Below are positions 1 through 8,990 of a stretch of DNA of 42,783 nucleotides, in pieces. The notes under the pieces were generated by a model that made no database searches, was not told the origin of the DNA, and worked only from the letters and a program-made list of their open reading frames with translations. The DNA comes from JAVEDQ01 sp035468175 (GTDB lineage Bacteria > Actinomycetota > Actinomycetes > Frankiales > Frankiaceae). The stretch is from assembly GCA_035468175.1 (NCBI GenBank), contig DATITC010000041.1, positions 1 through 42,783 of the forward strand. Reading direction: 5' to 3'. Each line of letters begins with the position of its first letter. The first letter of the stretch is position 1. The translations under genes were made by a program, and so were the position numbers.

Positions 1-43
1 GGCCGTCGCCGACTTGGTCGCCGCCGGTCGGGGTGCCCTCTAG
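1..43 (+). CDS. trpC: Indole-3-glycerol-phosphate synthase, C-terminal tail (partial)
   Basis: Reading from base 2, the last 13 codons give AVADLVAAGRGAL and then TAG at 41-43. Actinobacterial TrpC proteins typically end with an AVADLV.AG-type helix, and trpB follows, so this is most likely the 3' end of trpC, which makes indole-3-glycerol phosphate for tryptophan synthase. Only 13 residues are visible, so the call rests on this short match and on context. Confidence 0.6.
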   Translation, partial: AVADLVAAGRGAL

Positions 44-102
44 AGCTCACCTGTCTCGAGCTCACCCGACCCGAACGCATCCGTCCCGAGCGCATCCGTC
101 CG
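43..102 (+). repeat. Four 15-bp tandem units in the trpC-trpB spacer
   Basis: Four consecutive 15-mers start at 43, 58, 73 and 88. Units 1 and 2 begin GAGCTCACC; units 3 and 4 are GAACGCATCCGTCCC and GAGCGCATCCGTCCG. The array fills nearly the whole spacer between the trpC stop and the trpB ribosome-binding site (AGGAGG at about 109-114). It contains no trp leader peptide or attenuator that I can recognise. Confidence 0.8.
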
Positions 103-120
103 GAGACCAGGAGGCGGACG

Positions 121-1443
121 ATGACCGCGGTTCCACTCGCCGAGCAGGGGCCGGAACGCACCCGCGTCCCCGACGCCAGCGGCCACTTCGGTCCTTACGG
201 CGGACGCTTCGTCCCGGAGGCGCTCGTCGCGGCGCTCGACGAGCTGGTGGCCGAATACGCCCGGGCCCGCGCCGACAGCGGCTTCGCGGCGGAGCTGTCC
301 GGCCTGCTCACCAACTACGCGGGCCGACCGACCCCGATCACCGAGGCGGCCCGCCTGACCGCGGCCGCCGGCGAGGGCAGCTCGCGCGGTGCCGCCCGCA
401 TCCTGCTCAAGCGCGAGGACCTCGCCCACACCGGCTCACACAAGATCAACAATGTGCTCGGGCAGGCGCTGCTCACCCGTCGGATGGGCAAGCAGCGCGT
501 GATCGCCGAGACCGGAGCGGGCCAGCACGGCGTCGCCACCGCCACCGCCTGCGCGCTGCTCGGGCTGGACTGCGTCGTGTACATGGGCGCGGAGGACACC
601 CGCCGCCAAGCGCTCAACGTGGCCCGGATGCGCTTGCTCGGCGCCGAGGTCGTGCCGGTCGAGACCGGCAGCAAGACCCTCAAGGACGCGATCAACGAAG
701 CGATGCGCGACTGGGTGGCCAACGTCGAGAGCACGCACTACTGCATCGGATCGGTGATGGGCCCGCATCCGTTCCCGGCGATGGTGCGCGATTTCCAGCG
801 GATCATCGGCGACGAGGCGCGCGCCGAGATGCTGACGCGCGAGGGGCGGCTTCCGGATGCGGTGGCGGCCTGCGTCGGTGGCGGCAGCAACGCGATCGGC
901 ATCTTCACCGCGTTCCTCGACGATGCCGACGTCCGGCTCGTCGGGCTCGAAGCCGGCGGTGACGGCGTCGACACCGACCGGCACGCGGCGACCATCGCCG
1001 GTGGCAGCCGTGGGGTGCTGCACGGCATGCGCACCTACCTGCTGCAGGACGAGGACGGGCAGACCCTGCCCACTCACAGCGTGTCCGCCGGGCTGGACTA
1101 CCCCGGCGTCGGGCCCGAGCACGCCTGGCTGCACGACGCCGGACGGGCCGAGTACCGGGCGATCGACGACCAGACGGCGATGGAAGCGTTCGCGCTGCTG
1201 TGCCGGACCGAGGGCATCCTTCCGGCCATCGAGAGCGCCCACGCGATCGCCGGTGGGCTGGACCTTGCCCGTGAGATCGGGCCGGACGGGATCGTGCTCG
1301 TCAACCTCTCCGGCCGGGGGGACAAGGACGTGGACACCGCAGCCCGCTGGTTCGGCCTGGTCACCGGCGAGCAGGTCGCCGAGGCCGAGCTGGCGTCCGA
1401 CGTGACGATGGGCGACGCCGGCGACACGGGAAACGGCTGGTGA
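121..1443 (+). CDS. trpB: Tryptophan synthase beta chain
   Basis: This 440-aa PLP enzyme condenses indole with L-serine to make tryptophan and works as an alpha2-beta2 complex with TrpA in the cytoplasm. The PLP lysine is K108 in HTGSHKINN. The catalytic glutamate lies in AETGAGQHG (E130), and the glycine-rich phosphate loop GGGSNAIG is near residues 253-260. Length is slightly above the usual 400 or so because of a short N-terminal extension and a polar C-terminal tail. The ATG at 121 has a strong AGGAGG about 6 nt upstream. Its TGA overlaps the trpA GTG (GTGA), so the two subunits are probably translationally coupled. No key residue appears to be missing. Confidence 0.97.
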   Translation: MTAVPLAEQGPERTRVPDASGHFGPYGGRFVPEALVAALDELVAEYARARADSGFAAELSGLLTNYAGRPTPITEAARLTAAAGEGSSRGAARILLKREDLAHTGSHKINNVLGQALLTRRMGKQRVIAETGAGQHGVATATACALLGLDCVVYMGAEDTRRQALNVARMRLLGAEVVPVETGSKTLKDAINEAMRDWVANVESTHYCIGSVMGPHPFPAMVRDFQRIIGDEARAEMLTREGRLPDAVAACVGGGSNAIGIFTAFLDDADVRLVGLEAGGDGVDTDRHAATIAGGSRGVLHGMRTYLLQDEDGQTLPTHSVSAGLDYPGVGPEHAWLHDAGRAEYRAIDDQTAMEAFALLCRTEGILPAIESAHAIAGGLDLAREIGPDGIVLVNLSGRGDKDVDTAARWFGLVTGEQVAEAELASDVTMGDAGDTGNGW

Positions 1444-2288
1444 GCGCTCCCGCCGCGGCCGATCCCGCTCGCACCGGCCCCGCTAGCACCGACCGGCTCG
1501 CCGACGCGTTCGCGGCCGCCAAGGCCGAGAACCGCGCGGTACTCGTCGGGTATCTGCCCGCGGGCTTCCCGACGGTGTCGGGTTCGATCGCCGCGTTGCA
1601 GGCGATGGTCGAGGGTGGGGTGGACGTCCTCGAGGTCGGCTTCCCCTACTCCGACCCGCTGATGGACGGGCCGACCATCCAGGAGGCCGTGGACACCGCC
1701 CTGGCGCGCGGGGCCCGCAGCGCCGACGTGCTGCACGTCGTGCGGTCCGTGTCGGACGCCGTGCCGACGCTGGTCATGACGTACTGGAACCCGGTGGAGC
1801 GCTACGGCCCGCCCCGCTTCGCCGCCGATCTGGCCGCCGCCGGCGGCGTCGGGGCGATCACACCCGATCTGGTGCCCGAGGAAGCGGGGGAGTGGATCGA
1901 CGCGGCTGCCGCGACCGGCCTCGACCCGGTATTCCTCGTCGCCCCCTCCTCGACCGAGCCGCGGATCAGCGTGGTCGCCGCGGTCAACCGTGGCTTCATC
2001 TACGCCGCGTCCACGATGGGTGTGACCGGCGCCCGGTCGGCCATCGGCAACCGGGCGGCCGAATTGGTCGCCCGCGTCCGTCCGCTCACCGACTTGCCGA
2101 TCGCGGTCGGGCTGGGCGTCAGCACCGGGGACCAGGCCGCCGAGGTGGCCGGCTACGCCGACGGGGTGATCGTAGGATCAGCCTTCGTCCGGGCTCTGCT
2201 CGACGCCCCGGACGAGGCGGCAGGAGTCGGCGCGGTACGCTCGCTGGCCGCCGAGCTGGCATCCGGTGTCCGCAGGTCACAGCGCTGA
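1440..2288 (+). CDS. trpA: Tryptophan synthase alpha chain
   Basis: This 282-aa TIM-barrel subunit cleaves indole-3-glycerol phosphate and channels indole to TrpB. The catalytic pair is visible in LEVGFPYSDPLMDGP: E65 (Salmonella Glu49) and D76 (Asp60). The GLGVS phosphate-binding segment follows near residues 224-228. The GTG start at 1440 overlaps the trpB stop by 4 nt. The first 20 residues or so are Ala/Pro-rich and look like a linker extension. trpA ends the tryptophan block; lgt follows 41 nt later. Confidence 0.97.
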   Translation: MSAPAAADPARTGPASTDRLADAFAAAKAENRAVLVGYLPAGFPTVSGSIAALQAMVEGGVDVLEVGFPYSDPLMDGPTIQEAVDTALARGARSADVLHVVRSVSDAVPTLVMTYWNPVERYGPPRFAADLAAAGGVGAITPDLVPEEAGEWIDAAAATGLDPVFLVAPSSTEPRISVVAAVNRGFIYAASTMGVTGARSAIGNRAAELVARVRPLTDLPIAVGLGVSTGDQAAEVAGYADGVIVGSAFVRALLDAPDEAAGVGAVRSLAAELASGVRRSQR

Positions 2289-2329
2289 CGGCGTGCTGAA
2301 ACCGCCTGCGCCTCGTCGGGAGGGCTAGC

Positions 2330-3295
2330 GTGGGTGACGTGCTGATCGCGTCATTTCCGAGCCCGTCCTCCGGCGTGCTGCACCTCGGACCGCTGCCGCT
2401 GCGGGCCTACGCCTTCTGCATCGTGCTCGGCATCATCGCTGCGGTCGTCCTTGCCGAGCAGCGTCTTCGGGCGCGTGGGGCCCCCGAGGGCACCGCGACC
2501 GAGCTGGCCACGTGGGGAGTTCCCTTCGGGCTGGTCGGCGCGCGGATCTACCACCTGATCACCACCCCGGAGCCGTACTTCGGCAAGGGTGGACATCCCC
2601 TCGACGCGTTCGCGATCTGGAACGGCGGCCTCGGTATCTGGGGCGGCATCGCGGCCGGGTTCCTCGGCGGAGTGATTGCGGTACGCCGGATGGGGCTGTC
2701 GGTCTGGGTGTGCGCCGACGCGGTTGCCCCGGCGCTCGCCGTCGCGCAGGCGATCGGCCGCTGGGGAAACTACTTCAACCAGGAGCTGTACGGCCGGGCG
2801 ACCAACCTGCCCTGGGCGGTCCGCATCGATCCCGAGCACCGCGTCGACCCGAACCAGGCGACCTACCACCCCACGTTCCTCTACGAGTCGCTGTGGAACC
2901 TCGGGGTCGCCGCCGTCTGCATCTGGGCGGATCGCCGGTACCGGCTCGGCAAGGGCCGCGTCTTCGCGCTCTACGTGGCGCTGTACTGCCTCGGTCGCGC
3001 CTGGGTCGAGGCGCTACGGGTGGACGAGGCGCATCGCTTCTTCGGTCTGCGGGTGAACGACTACGTGAGCTTGGCGCTGTTCCTCGCGGGGATGGCGTAC
3101 CTGGTCGCCCGCCGCGGCCAGCGGGAGCCGGAAACCGCCAGAGCGCATGGAGACCCGGTGCCGGTCGCAGACTCAGTGCCGGCCGGCGAATCGGCCAGCG
3201 AATCAGCCGACGAATCGGCCCAGGACGGTGCTCCGGAAGAGGCACACGCCACCGGCCCGACAGGGGGAAATACCCCGTCCAGTGGGGAAGACTGA
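2330..3295 (+). CDS. lgt: Prolipoprotein diacylglyceryl transferase
   Basis: This integral membrane enzyme transfers diacylglycerol from phosphatidylglycerol to the lipobox cysteine of prelipoproteins, the first step of lipoprotein maturation. The 321-aa protein carries the Lgt signature GRWGNYFNQELYG at residues 143-155 and about seven hydrophobic segments. After the last membrane segment (about residue 262) there is a polar, acidic tail of roughly 55 residues rich in E, S, A and P; such tails occur in several actinobacterial Lgt proteins. The GTG at 2330 has GGGAGGG about 5-10 nt upstream; an in-frame GTG at 2339 is an alternative. At least three predicted lipoproteins in the window (LivK, the PHB-depolymerase-like protein, the CapA-like protein) would be substrates. 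Confidence 0.96.
   Translation: MGDVLIASFPSPSSGVLHLGPLPLRAYAFCIVLGIIAAVVLAEQRLRARGAPEGTATELATWGVPFGLVGARIYHLITTPEPYFGKGGHPLDAFAIWNGGLGIWGGIAAGFLGGVIAVRRMGLSVWVCADAVAPALAVAQAIGRWGNYFNQELYGRATNLPWAVRIDPEHRVDPNQATYHPTFLYESLWNLGVAAVCIWADRRYRLGKGRVFALYVALYCLGRAWVEALRVDEAHRFFGLRVNDYVSLALFLAGMAYLVARRGQREPETARAHGDPVPVADSVPAGESASESADESAQDGAPEEAHATGPTGGNTPSSGED
3186..3221 (+). repeat. Three 12-bp tandem units inside the lgt tail
   Basis: The units GCGAATCGGCCA, GCGAATCAGCCG and ACGAATCGGCCC are contiguous and encode an ESA/ESAD-type repeat in the acidic C-terminal tail of Lgt. The period is a multiple of three, so copy-number change would alter tail length without a frameshift. Confidence 0.8.
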
Positions 3296-3298
3296 GGC

Positions 3299-4114
3299 AT
3301 GCCCAGTGTCGAACCGGCTTCTCTCGCCGAGCCCGGCCGGTCCCCCGGCGGTCGCCCGGCCGACCAGAACGCCGACAACCTGAACGTCGAACCGCTTGAT
3401 CACGACCGGGAGATGCGCGAGCACGAGCACGACCACTCCCACCGTGACGTCAGCGGCGGGTGGCTGCGGGCCGGCACCTTCGGCGCCATGGACGGGCTGG
3501 TCACCAACGTCTCGCTGATCGCGGGGTTCGCCGGCTCCGCGGTCGCCACCAAGACCGTCGTGCTGGCGGGTATGGCCGGGCTCGTCGCCGGCGCCTTCTC
3601 GATGGCGACCGGCGAGTACACGTCGGTCCAGTCCCAGAACGAGGCCCTCGAAGCCGAGGTTGACGTCGAGCGCTTGGAGCTGCACCGGCACCCGCAGGCC
3701 GAGCTCCGGGAGCTCGCCGAGGCGTACGAGGCCCGCGGCCTGGACCGTTCCCTCGCCCAAGAGGTCGCCCGCCAGCTCTCCCGTGACCCGGAACAGGCCC
3801 TGGTCATCCACGCCCGCGAGGAACTCGGCGTCGATCCGAACAAGCTCCCCTCGCCGTGGGTGGCCGCCGGGTCGTCGTTCGTCGCCTTCGGCATCGGCGC
3901 GCTGGTGCCGCTGCTGCCCTATCTGCTCGGGGCGACCTCGGTCTGGCTCTCGCTCGTGCTTAGTGGGATCGCCCTGTTCGCGGCCGGTGCGGTCGTTGCC
4001 CGCTTCACGTCACGCTCCGTGCTTTTCGGCGGAAGTCGGCAACTCCTTCTGGGGGCAATTGCCGCGGGCGCCACCTACTTGGTCGGCATGCTGTTCCATG
4101 TCGGGGTCGGATAG
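3299..4114 (+). CDS. VIT1/CCC1-family iron/manganese transporter
   Basis: This 271-aa protein matches the VIT (vacuolar iron transporter) family, which moves Fe2+ or Mn2+ across membranes. TM1 contains the FGAMDGLVTN motif (residues 61-70) and TM2 the SMATGEYTSVQSQ motif (101-113), both hallmarks of the family. An acidic, helical metal-binding segment follows (about 116-165), then three more hydrophobic segments to the C-terminus. The N-terminus has a hydrophilic His/Asp/Glu stretch, HDREMREHEHDHSHRD (35-50), which could bind metal; that is inference. It starts 3 nt after lgt and is probably cotranscribed with it. Substrate cannot be decided from sequence. Confidence 0.88.
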   Translation: MPSVEPASLAEPGRSPGGRPADQNADNLNVEPLDHDREMREHEHDHSHRDVSGGWLRAGTFGAMDGLVTNVSLIAGFAGSAVATKTVVLAGMAGLVAGAFSMATGEYTSVQSQNEALEAEVDVERLELHRHPQAELRELAEAYEARGLDRSLAQEVARQLSRDPEQALVIHAREELGVDPNKLPSPWVAAGSSFVAFGIGALVPLLPYLLGATSVWLSLVLSGIALFAAGAVVARFTSRSVLFGGSRQLLLGAIAAGATYLVGMLFHVGVG

Positions 4115-4325
4115 CGGGAAATGCCGCTCGGCGCGCGGTGCCAGCGGTGCTGCCAATGATGCCGAAAACGCCCGCTGAGCTGCAGAGATACGACCGTCCC
4201 CTGAGCATCCCCGGACGGACGTGACCTCTCTTACGCGGGTGGTGCGAACGGAACGGCCGCGGGGTCGTACCGTAGTCGTCGGCGGACTCTCGACGCGAAC
4301 ACCTCCGGCTCGGTGACAGGGAATC

Positions 4326-4364
4326 TCGACACGTGTCGGAAGGGGCACGTAACCTCTGGTTAAC
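4326..4364 (+). promoter_or_regulatory. Candidate gltB promoter with palindrome and GlnR-like box
   Basis: The 325-nt gap 4115-4439 holds no gene. A plausible sigma-70-type promoter is TCGACA (4326-4331), an 18-nt spacer, then TAACCT (4350-4355). A perfect 12-bp palindrome CGACACGTGTCG (4327-4338) overlaps the -35. GTAAC-N6-TTAAC (4349-4353, 4360-4364) overlaps the -10 and resembles the actinobacterial GlnR box gTnAC-N6-GaAAC. Nitrogen-dependent control of gltBD is therefore plausible but is inference. Confidence 0.5.
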
Positions 4365-4439
4365 CCCAAACCGACCCCAGCCGGGCCAGGACAGCGTCGT
4401 CCGCTCTGTGACCTCCACCAGACGGACGGGAAGCGCTGA

Positions 4440-7400
4440 ATGCCGAGCATCTCGCCCCAGCTGAGAACCCAGCCGGGCCACCCTGCAGCTTCGGCCTCGC
4501 AGGGCCTCTATGACCCCTCGTACGAGCACGACGCCTGTGGCGTCGCGTTCGTGGTCGACATGCACGGTCGACCGAGTGCTGACCTGGTCGCGAAGGGCCT
4601 CACCGCCCTGCGCAACCTCGATCACCGTGGCGCCAGTGGCTCCGATCCCCGGGTGGGCGATGGTGCGGGAATCCTGATCCAGATTCCGGACGCGTTCCTG
4701 CGCGCGGAGGTCTCCTTCCCCCTGCCGCCGCAGGGTTCCTACGCCGTTGGACTGGCCTTCCTGCCGCGCGAGGCGACCCTGCGGGACCACGCCATTCAGC
4801 GCATGCGCGCGCTGTGCCGGCAGGAGCGGTTGACGCTGCTCGGCTGGCGCGAGGTACCCACCGAGAACAGCACCCTCGGCGACGCCGCGACCGAGGTCGA
4901 GCCGGTAATGCGCCAGCTCTTCATCGGTGGTGCGGACGGCCTCGAACTCGAGCGCCGCGCCTTCTGCCTGCGCAAGCGCGCGGAGCGTGAGCTCGGCGTC
5001 TACTTCCCGAGCCTGTCCGGCCGCACGCTGGTCTACAAGGGCATGCTGACCACCACGCAGCTGTCCGAGTACTTCCCGGACCTCGAGGACCCGCGCGTCG
5101 AGAGCGCGATCGCGCTGGTGCACAGCCGGTTCTCCACCAACACCTTCCCGAGCTGGCCGCTGGCTCACCCGTACCGCTACGTCGCCCACAACGGCGAGAT
5201 CAACACCGTGCGCGGGAACCGGAACTGGATGGCCGCGCGCGAGGCGCTGCTGGAGTCCGACCTGTTCGGCAGCGGCTCGATGTCGCGCCTGTTCCCGATC
5301 TGTACGCCGGGCGCGAGCGACTCGGCGAGCTTCGACGAGGTGCTCGAGCTGCTCCACCTGGGTGGCCGGAGCCTGCCGCACTCGGTGCTGATGATGATCC
5401 CGGAGGCCTGGGAGAACTCGCAGCACATGGACCCGTCGCTGCGCGCGTTCTACCGCTTCCACTCCTGCCTGATGGAGCCGTGGGACGGGCCGGCCAGCAT
5501 CGCCTTCACCGACGGCACCGTCATCGGCGCCGTCCTCGACCGCAACGGCCTGCGTCCCAGCCGGTACTGGGTCACCGACGACGGCCTGGTCGTGATGGCC
5601 AGCGAGGTCGGGGTCCTCGACATCCCGCAGGAGCACGTCGTGTCCAAGGGCCGGCTCCGGCCGGGCCGGATGTTCCTCGTCGACACCGCGCAGGGCCGCA
5701 TCGTCGACGATGCCGAGATCAAGGCCGGCCTGGCCGCCGAGCACCCGTACGAGCAGTGGCTCGACGCCGGGATGATCGAGCTGCGGGACCTGCCGCAGCG
5801 CGCGCACATCATCTACCCGCACCAGTCGGTGCTGCGGCGGCAGCAGGTCTTCGGCTACACCGAAGAAGAGATTCGCATTTTGCTGCTGCCGATGGCTCGC
5901 GACGCCGCGGAGCCGATCGGGTCGATGGGTACCGACACCCCGGTCGCCGTGCTGTCGAAGCGTCCGCGCCTGATCTTCGACTACTTCACCCAGCTGTTCG
6001 CCCAGGTCACCAACCCGCCGCTGGACGCGATCCGCGAGGAGCTCGTCACCTCCCTCGGTAACGGCCTCGGCCCGGAGGGCAACCTGCTGGTGCCGGCTCC
6101 GAGTGACGCACGGCAGGTGTCGATCCCCTTCCCGGTGATCAGCAACGACGACCTCGCGAAGATCACCGGCATCAACGACGACGGCGACCGCCCCGACTTC
6201 GCCTCGGTGAAGGTTTCCGGCCTCTACGACGTCGCCGGCGGTTCCGAGGCGATGGCGGCCCGGATCGCGCAGATCTGCGCCCACGTCGACGAGGCGATCG
6301 AGGACGGTGCCCGCATCCTGGTGCTCTCCGACCGGGACTCGAGCAAGACCAAGGCACCGATCCCGAGCCTGCTGCTCACCGCCGCGGTCCACCACCACCT
6401 CATCCGCGCGAAGACCCGCACCCGCGTCGGTCTCGTCGTCGAGTGCGGCGATGCCCGCGAGGTGCACCACATCGCGCTGCTCGTCGGCTTCGGCGCGGCG
6501 GCGGTCAACCCGTACCTGGCGTTCGAGTCGGTCGAGGACCTGATCGCCACCGGTGACCTGCCGAACCTTGACATCGCGAAGGCGCAGCAGAACCTGATCA
6601 AGGCGCTCGGCAAGGGCGTCCTCAAGGTGATGTCCAAGATGGGCATCAGCACCGTGGCCTCCTACACCGGCGCGCAGGTCTTCGAGGCGATCGGTCTCGC
6701 CTCCGACCTCGTGACGCAGTACTTCACCGGCACCGCCAGCCGCCTGGAGGGCGTCGGACTCGACATCCTCGCTCAGGAGGTCGCCGCCCGGCACGCCCGC
6801 GCCTACCCGGAGAACCAGGCCGAGGTCGCCTACCGCGGTCTCGAGATCGGCGGCGAGTACCAGTGGCGCCGCGAGGGCGAGGTGCACCTCTTCAACCCGG
6901 AGACGGTGTTCAAGCTCCAGCACTCGACCCGGTCGAAGCGGGTCGAGGTCTTCCGCGATTACACGGCGTCGATCGACAAGCTCTCCCGCGAGGCGGGCAC
7001 CCTGCGTGGACTGTTCAAGCTCAAGGAGGGCATCCGCAAGCCGGTCCCGATCGAGGAGGTCGAGCCGGTCAGCGAGATCGTCAAGCGGTTCGCCACCGGA
7101 GCCATGTCCTACGGCTCGATCAGCGCCGAGGCGCACGAGACGCTGGCCATCGCGATGAACCGCCTCGGCGGTCGCAGCAACACCGGTGAGGGCGGCGAGG
7201 ACGTCGAGCGCTTCACCCCGATGCCCAACGGTGACTCGAAGCGGTCCGCCGTGAAGCAGGTCGCCAGCGGCCGCTTCGGTGTGACCAGCGAGTACCTGAC
7301 CAACGCGGACGACATCCAGATCAAGATGGCCCAGGGGGCCAAGCCAGGTGAGGGCGGCCAGCTGCCCGGCCACAAGGTGTATCCGTGGATCGCGCAGGTC

Positions 7401-8990
7401 CGGCATTCCACACCGGGCGTCGGCCTCATCTCGCCGCCGCCGCACCACGACATCTATTCGATCGAGGATCTCGCCCAGCTGATCCACGACCTGAAGAACG
7501 CGAACCCGTCGGCCCGCGTGCACGTCAAGCTGGTCGCCGAGGTCGGGGTCGGCACCGTCGCGGCGGGTGTCGCGAAGGCGCACGCCGACGTGGTGCTCAT
7601 CAGCGGCCACGACGGCGGCACCGGCGCGGCCCCGCTGACCTCGCTGAAGCATGCCGGCGGACCGTGGGAGCTCGGCCTCGCCGAAACCCAGCAGACGCTG
7701 CTGCTCAACGGGCTCCGTGACCGCATCTACGTGCAGGTCGACGGCTCGATGAAGACCGGCCGGGACGTGCTGATCGCCGCGCTGCTCGGTGCCGAGGAGT
7801 TCGGCTTCGCGACGGCACCGCTCGTCGTGGCGGGCTGCATCATGATGCGGGTCTGCCACCTGGACACCTGTCCGGTCGGCGTGGCCACCCAGAACCCGGT
7901 GCTGCGGCAGCGGTTCACCGGCTCGCCGGACTTCGTCGTCACCTTCTTCGAGTACATCGCCGAGGAGGTGCGGGAGCTGCTCGCGAACCTCGGCTTCCGC
8001 TCGATCGACGAGGCCGTGGGACACGCCGAGATGCTCGACATGGTCGCGGCGATCGACCACTGGAAGGCGCAGGGCCTCGACCTGACCCCGCTGCTGCACG
8101 TGCCGGAACGCCCCTTCGGCGGCGAGCGGCGGCGGATGCGGGGGCAGGATCATGGCCTGGACCGGGCGCTGGACAACACGCTGATCCAGCTCTGCGAGGG
8201 CGCGCTGGAAGACGGCCGTCCGGTCTCACTGGAGCTTCCGATCCGGAACGTCAACCGCACCGTCGGCACGATGCTCGGTCACGAGCTGACCAAGCGCTAC
8301 GGGGGCAAGGGCCTCCCGGATGACACCATCTCGCTGTACTTCACCGGTTCGGCGGGCCAGTCGTTCGGCGCGTTCGTTCCGCGGGGGATGACGCTTCGGC
8401 TCGAGGGCGACGCCAACGACTACGTCGGCAAAGGCCTGTCGGGTGGCCGGATCATCGTCCGCCCGCCGACCAACGCTCCGTTCCGGGCCGAGGACAACAT
8501 CGTCGCCGGCAACGTGATCCTCTACGGCGCGACCGCCGGCGAGGTCTTCCTCCGCGGCCTGGTGGGGGAACGGTTCTGCGTCCGCAACTCCGGCGCCTAC
8601 GCCGTGGTCGAGGGCGTCGGGGACCATGGCTGCGAGTACATGACCGGTGGCCGGGTGCTCGTCATCGGCCCGACCGGACGCAACTTCGCCGCCGGGATGA
8701 GCGGCGGCGTCGCCTACCTGCTCGACGCCGAGCCGGAACGGGTCAACCCGGAGATGGTCGACCTCGAACCGCTCGACGCCGACGACGAGAACGTCGTCCG
8801 TGACCTGCTGACGCAGCACGCCCAGGAGACCGGGTCCCCGGTCGCCGCGGCGCTGCTCGACGACTGGCGTCCCGAGCGGTACACCCGGATCATGCCCCGG
8901 GACTACAAGCGCGTCCTCTCCGCGATGCGGGAGGCGGAACAGTCGGGTCGCGACGCCAACGAACTGATCATGGGAGCGCTCCGTGGCTGA
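4440..8990 (+). CDS. gltB: Glutamate synthase (NADPH) large subunit
   Basis: GltB makes two glutamates from glutamine and 2-oxoglutarate using electrons from GltD. The 1516-aa protein has the full family architecture: class II glutamine amidotransferase from about 33, a central domain (about 480-780), the FMN-binding synthase barrel (about 840-1220) and a C-terminal GXGXG beta-helix (about 1270-1460). The amidotransferase nucleophile is C33 in HDACGVAF, implying removal of a 32-residue propeptide. The [3Fe-4S] ligands C1133, C1139 and C1144 lie in CIMMRVCHLDTCPVG with the usual 6- and 5-residue spacing. The ATG at 4440 has GGGAAG upstream. The 3' end overlaps gltD by 8 nt. Confidence 0.98.
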   Translation: MPSISPQLRTQPGHPAASASQGLYDPSYEHDACGVAFVVDMHGRPSADLVAKGLTALRNLDHRGASGSDPRVGDGAGILIQIPDAFLRAEVSFPLPPQGSYAVGLAFLPREATLRDHAIQRMRALCRQERLTLLGWREVPTENSTLGDAATEVEPVMRQLFIGGADGLELERRAFCLRKRAERELGVYFPSLSGRTLVYKGMLTTTQLSEYFPDLEDPRVESAIALVHSRFSTNTFPSWPLAHPYRYVAHNGEINTVRGNRNWMAAREALLESDLFGSGSMSRLFPICTPGASDSASFDEVLELLHLGGRSLPHSVLMMIPEAWENSQHMDPSLRAFYRFHSCLMEPWDGPASIAFTDGTVIGAVLDRNGLRPSRYWVTDDGLVVMASEVGVLDIPQEHVVSKGRLRPGRMFLVDTAQGRIVDDAEIKAGLAAEHPYEQWLDAGMIELRDLPQRAHIIYPHQSVLRRQQVFGYTEEEIRILLLPMARDAAEPIGSMGTDTPVAVLSKRPRLIFDYFTQLFAQVTNPPLDAIREELVTSLGNGLGPEGNLLVPAPSDARQVSIPFPVISNDDLAKITGINDDGDRPDFASVKVSGLYDVAGGSEAMAARIAQICAHVDEAIEDGARILVLSDRDSSKTKAPIPSLLLTAAVHHHLIRAKTRTRVGLVVECGDAREVHHIALLVGFGAAAVNPYLAFESVEDLIATGDLPNLDIAKAQQNLIKALGKGVLKVMSKMGISTVASYTGAQVFEAIGLASDLVTQYFTGTASRLEGVGLDILAQEVAARHARAYPENQAEVAYRGLEIGGEYQWRREGEVHLFNPETVFKLQHSTRSKRVEVFRDYTASIDKLSREAGTLRGLFKLKEGIRKPVPIEEVEPVSEIVKRFATGAMSYGSISAEAHETLAIAMNRLGGRSNTGEGGEDVERFTPMPNGDSKRSAVKQVASGRFGVTSEYLTNADDIQIKMAQGAKPGEGGQLPGHKVYPWIAQVRHSTPGVGLISPPPHHDIYSIEDLAQLIHDLKNANPSARVHVKLVAEVGVGTVAAGVAKAHADVVLISGHDGGTGAAPLTSLKHAGGPWELGLAETQQTLLLNGLRDRIYVQVDGSMKTGRDVLIAALLGAEEFGFATAPLVVAGCIMMRVCHLDTCPVGVATQNPVLRQRFTGSPDFVVTFFEYIAEEVRELLANLGFRSIDEAVGHAEMLDMVAAIDHWKAQGLDLTPLLHVPERPFGGERRRMRGQDHGLDRALDNTLIQLCEGALEDGRPVSLELPIRNVNRTVGTMLGHELTKRYGGKGLPDDTISLYFTGSAGQSFGAFVPRGMTLRLEGDANDYVGKGLSGGRIIVRPPTNAPFRAEDNIVAGNVILYGATAGEVFLRGLVGERFCVRNSGAYAVVEGVGDHGCEYMTGGRVLVIGPTGRNFAAGMSGGVAYLLDAEPERVNPEMVDLEPLDADDENVVRDLLTQHAQETGSPVAAALLDDWRPERYTRIMPRDYKRVLSAMREAEQSGRDANELIMGALRG

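Noticed and set aside
4005..8153. Very long open frame on the minus strand opposite gltB (over 1300 codons)
   Set aside because: It is a mirror of gltB codon bias in high-GC DNA; the product is Arg/His/Gly/Asp-rich with no domains, and gltB on the + strand is unambiguous.
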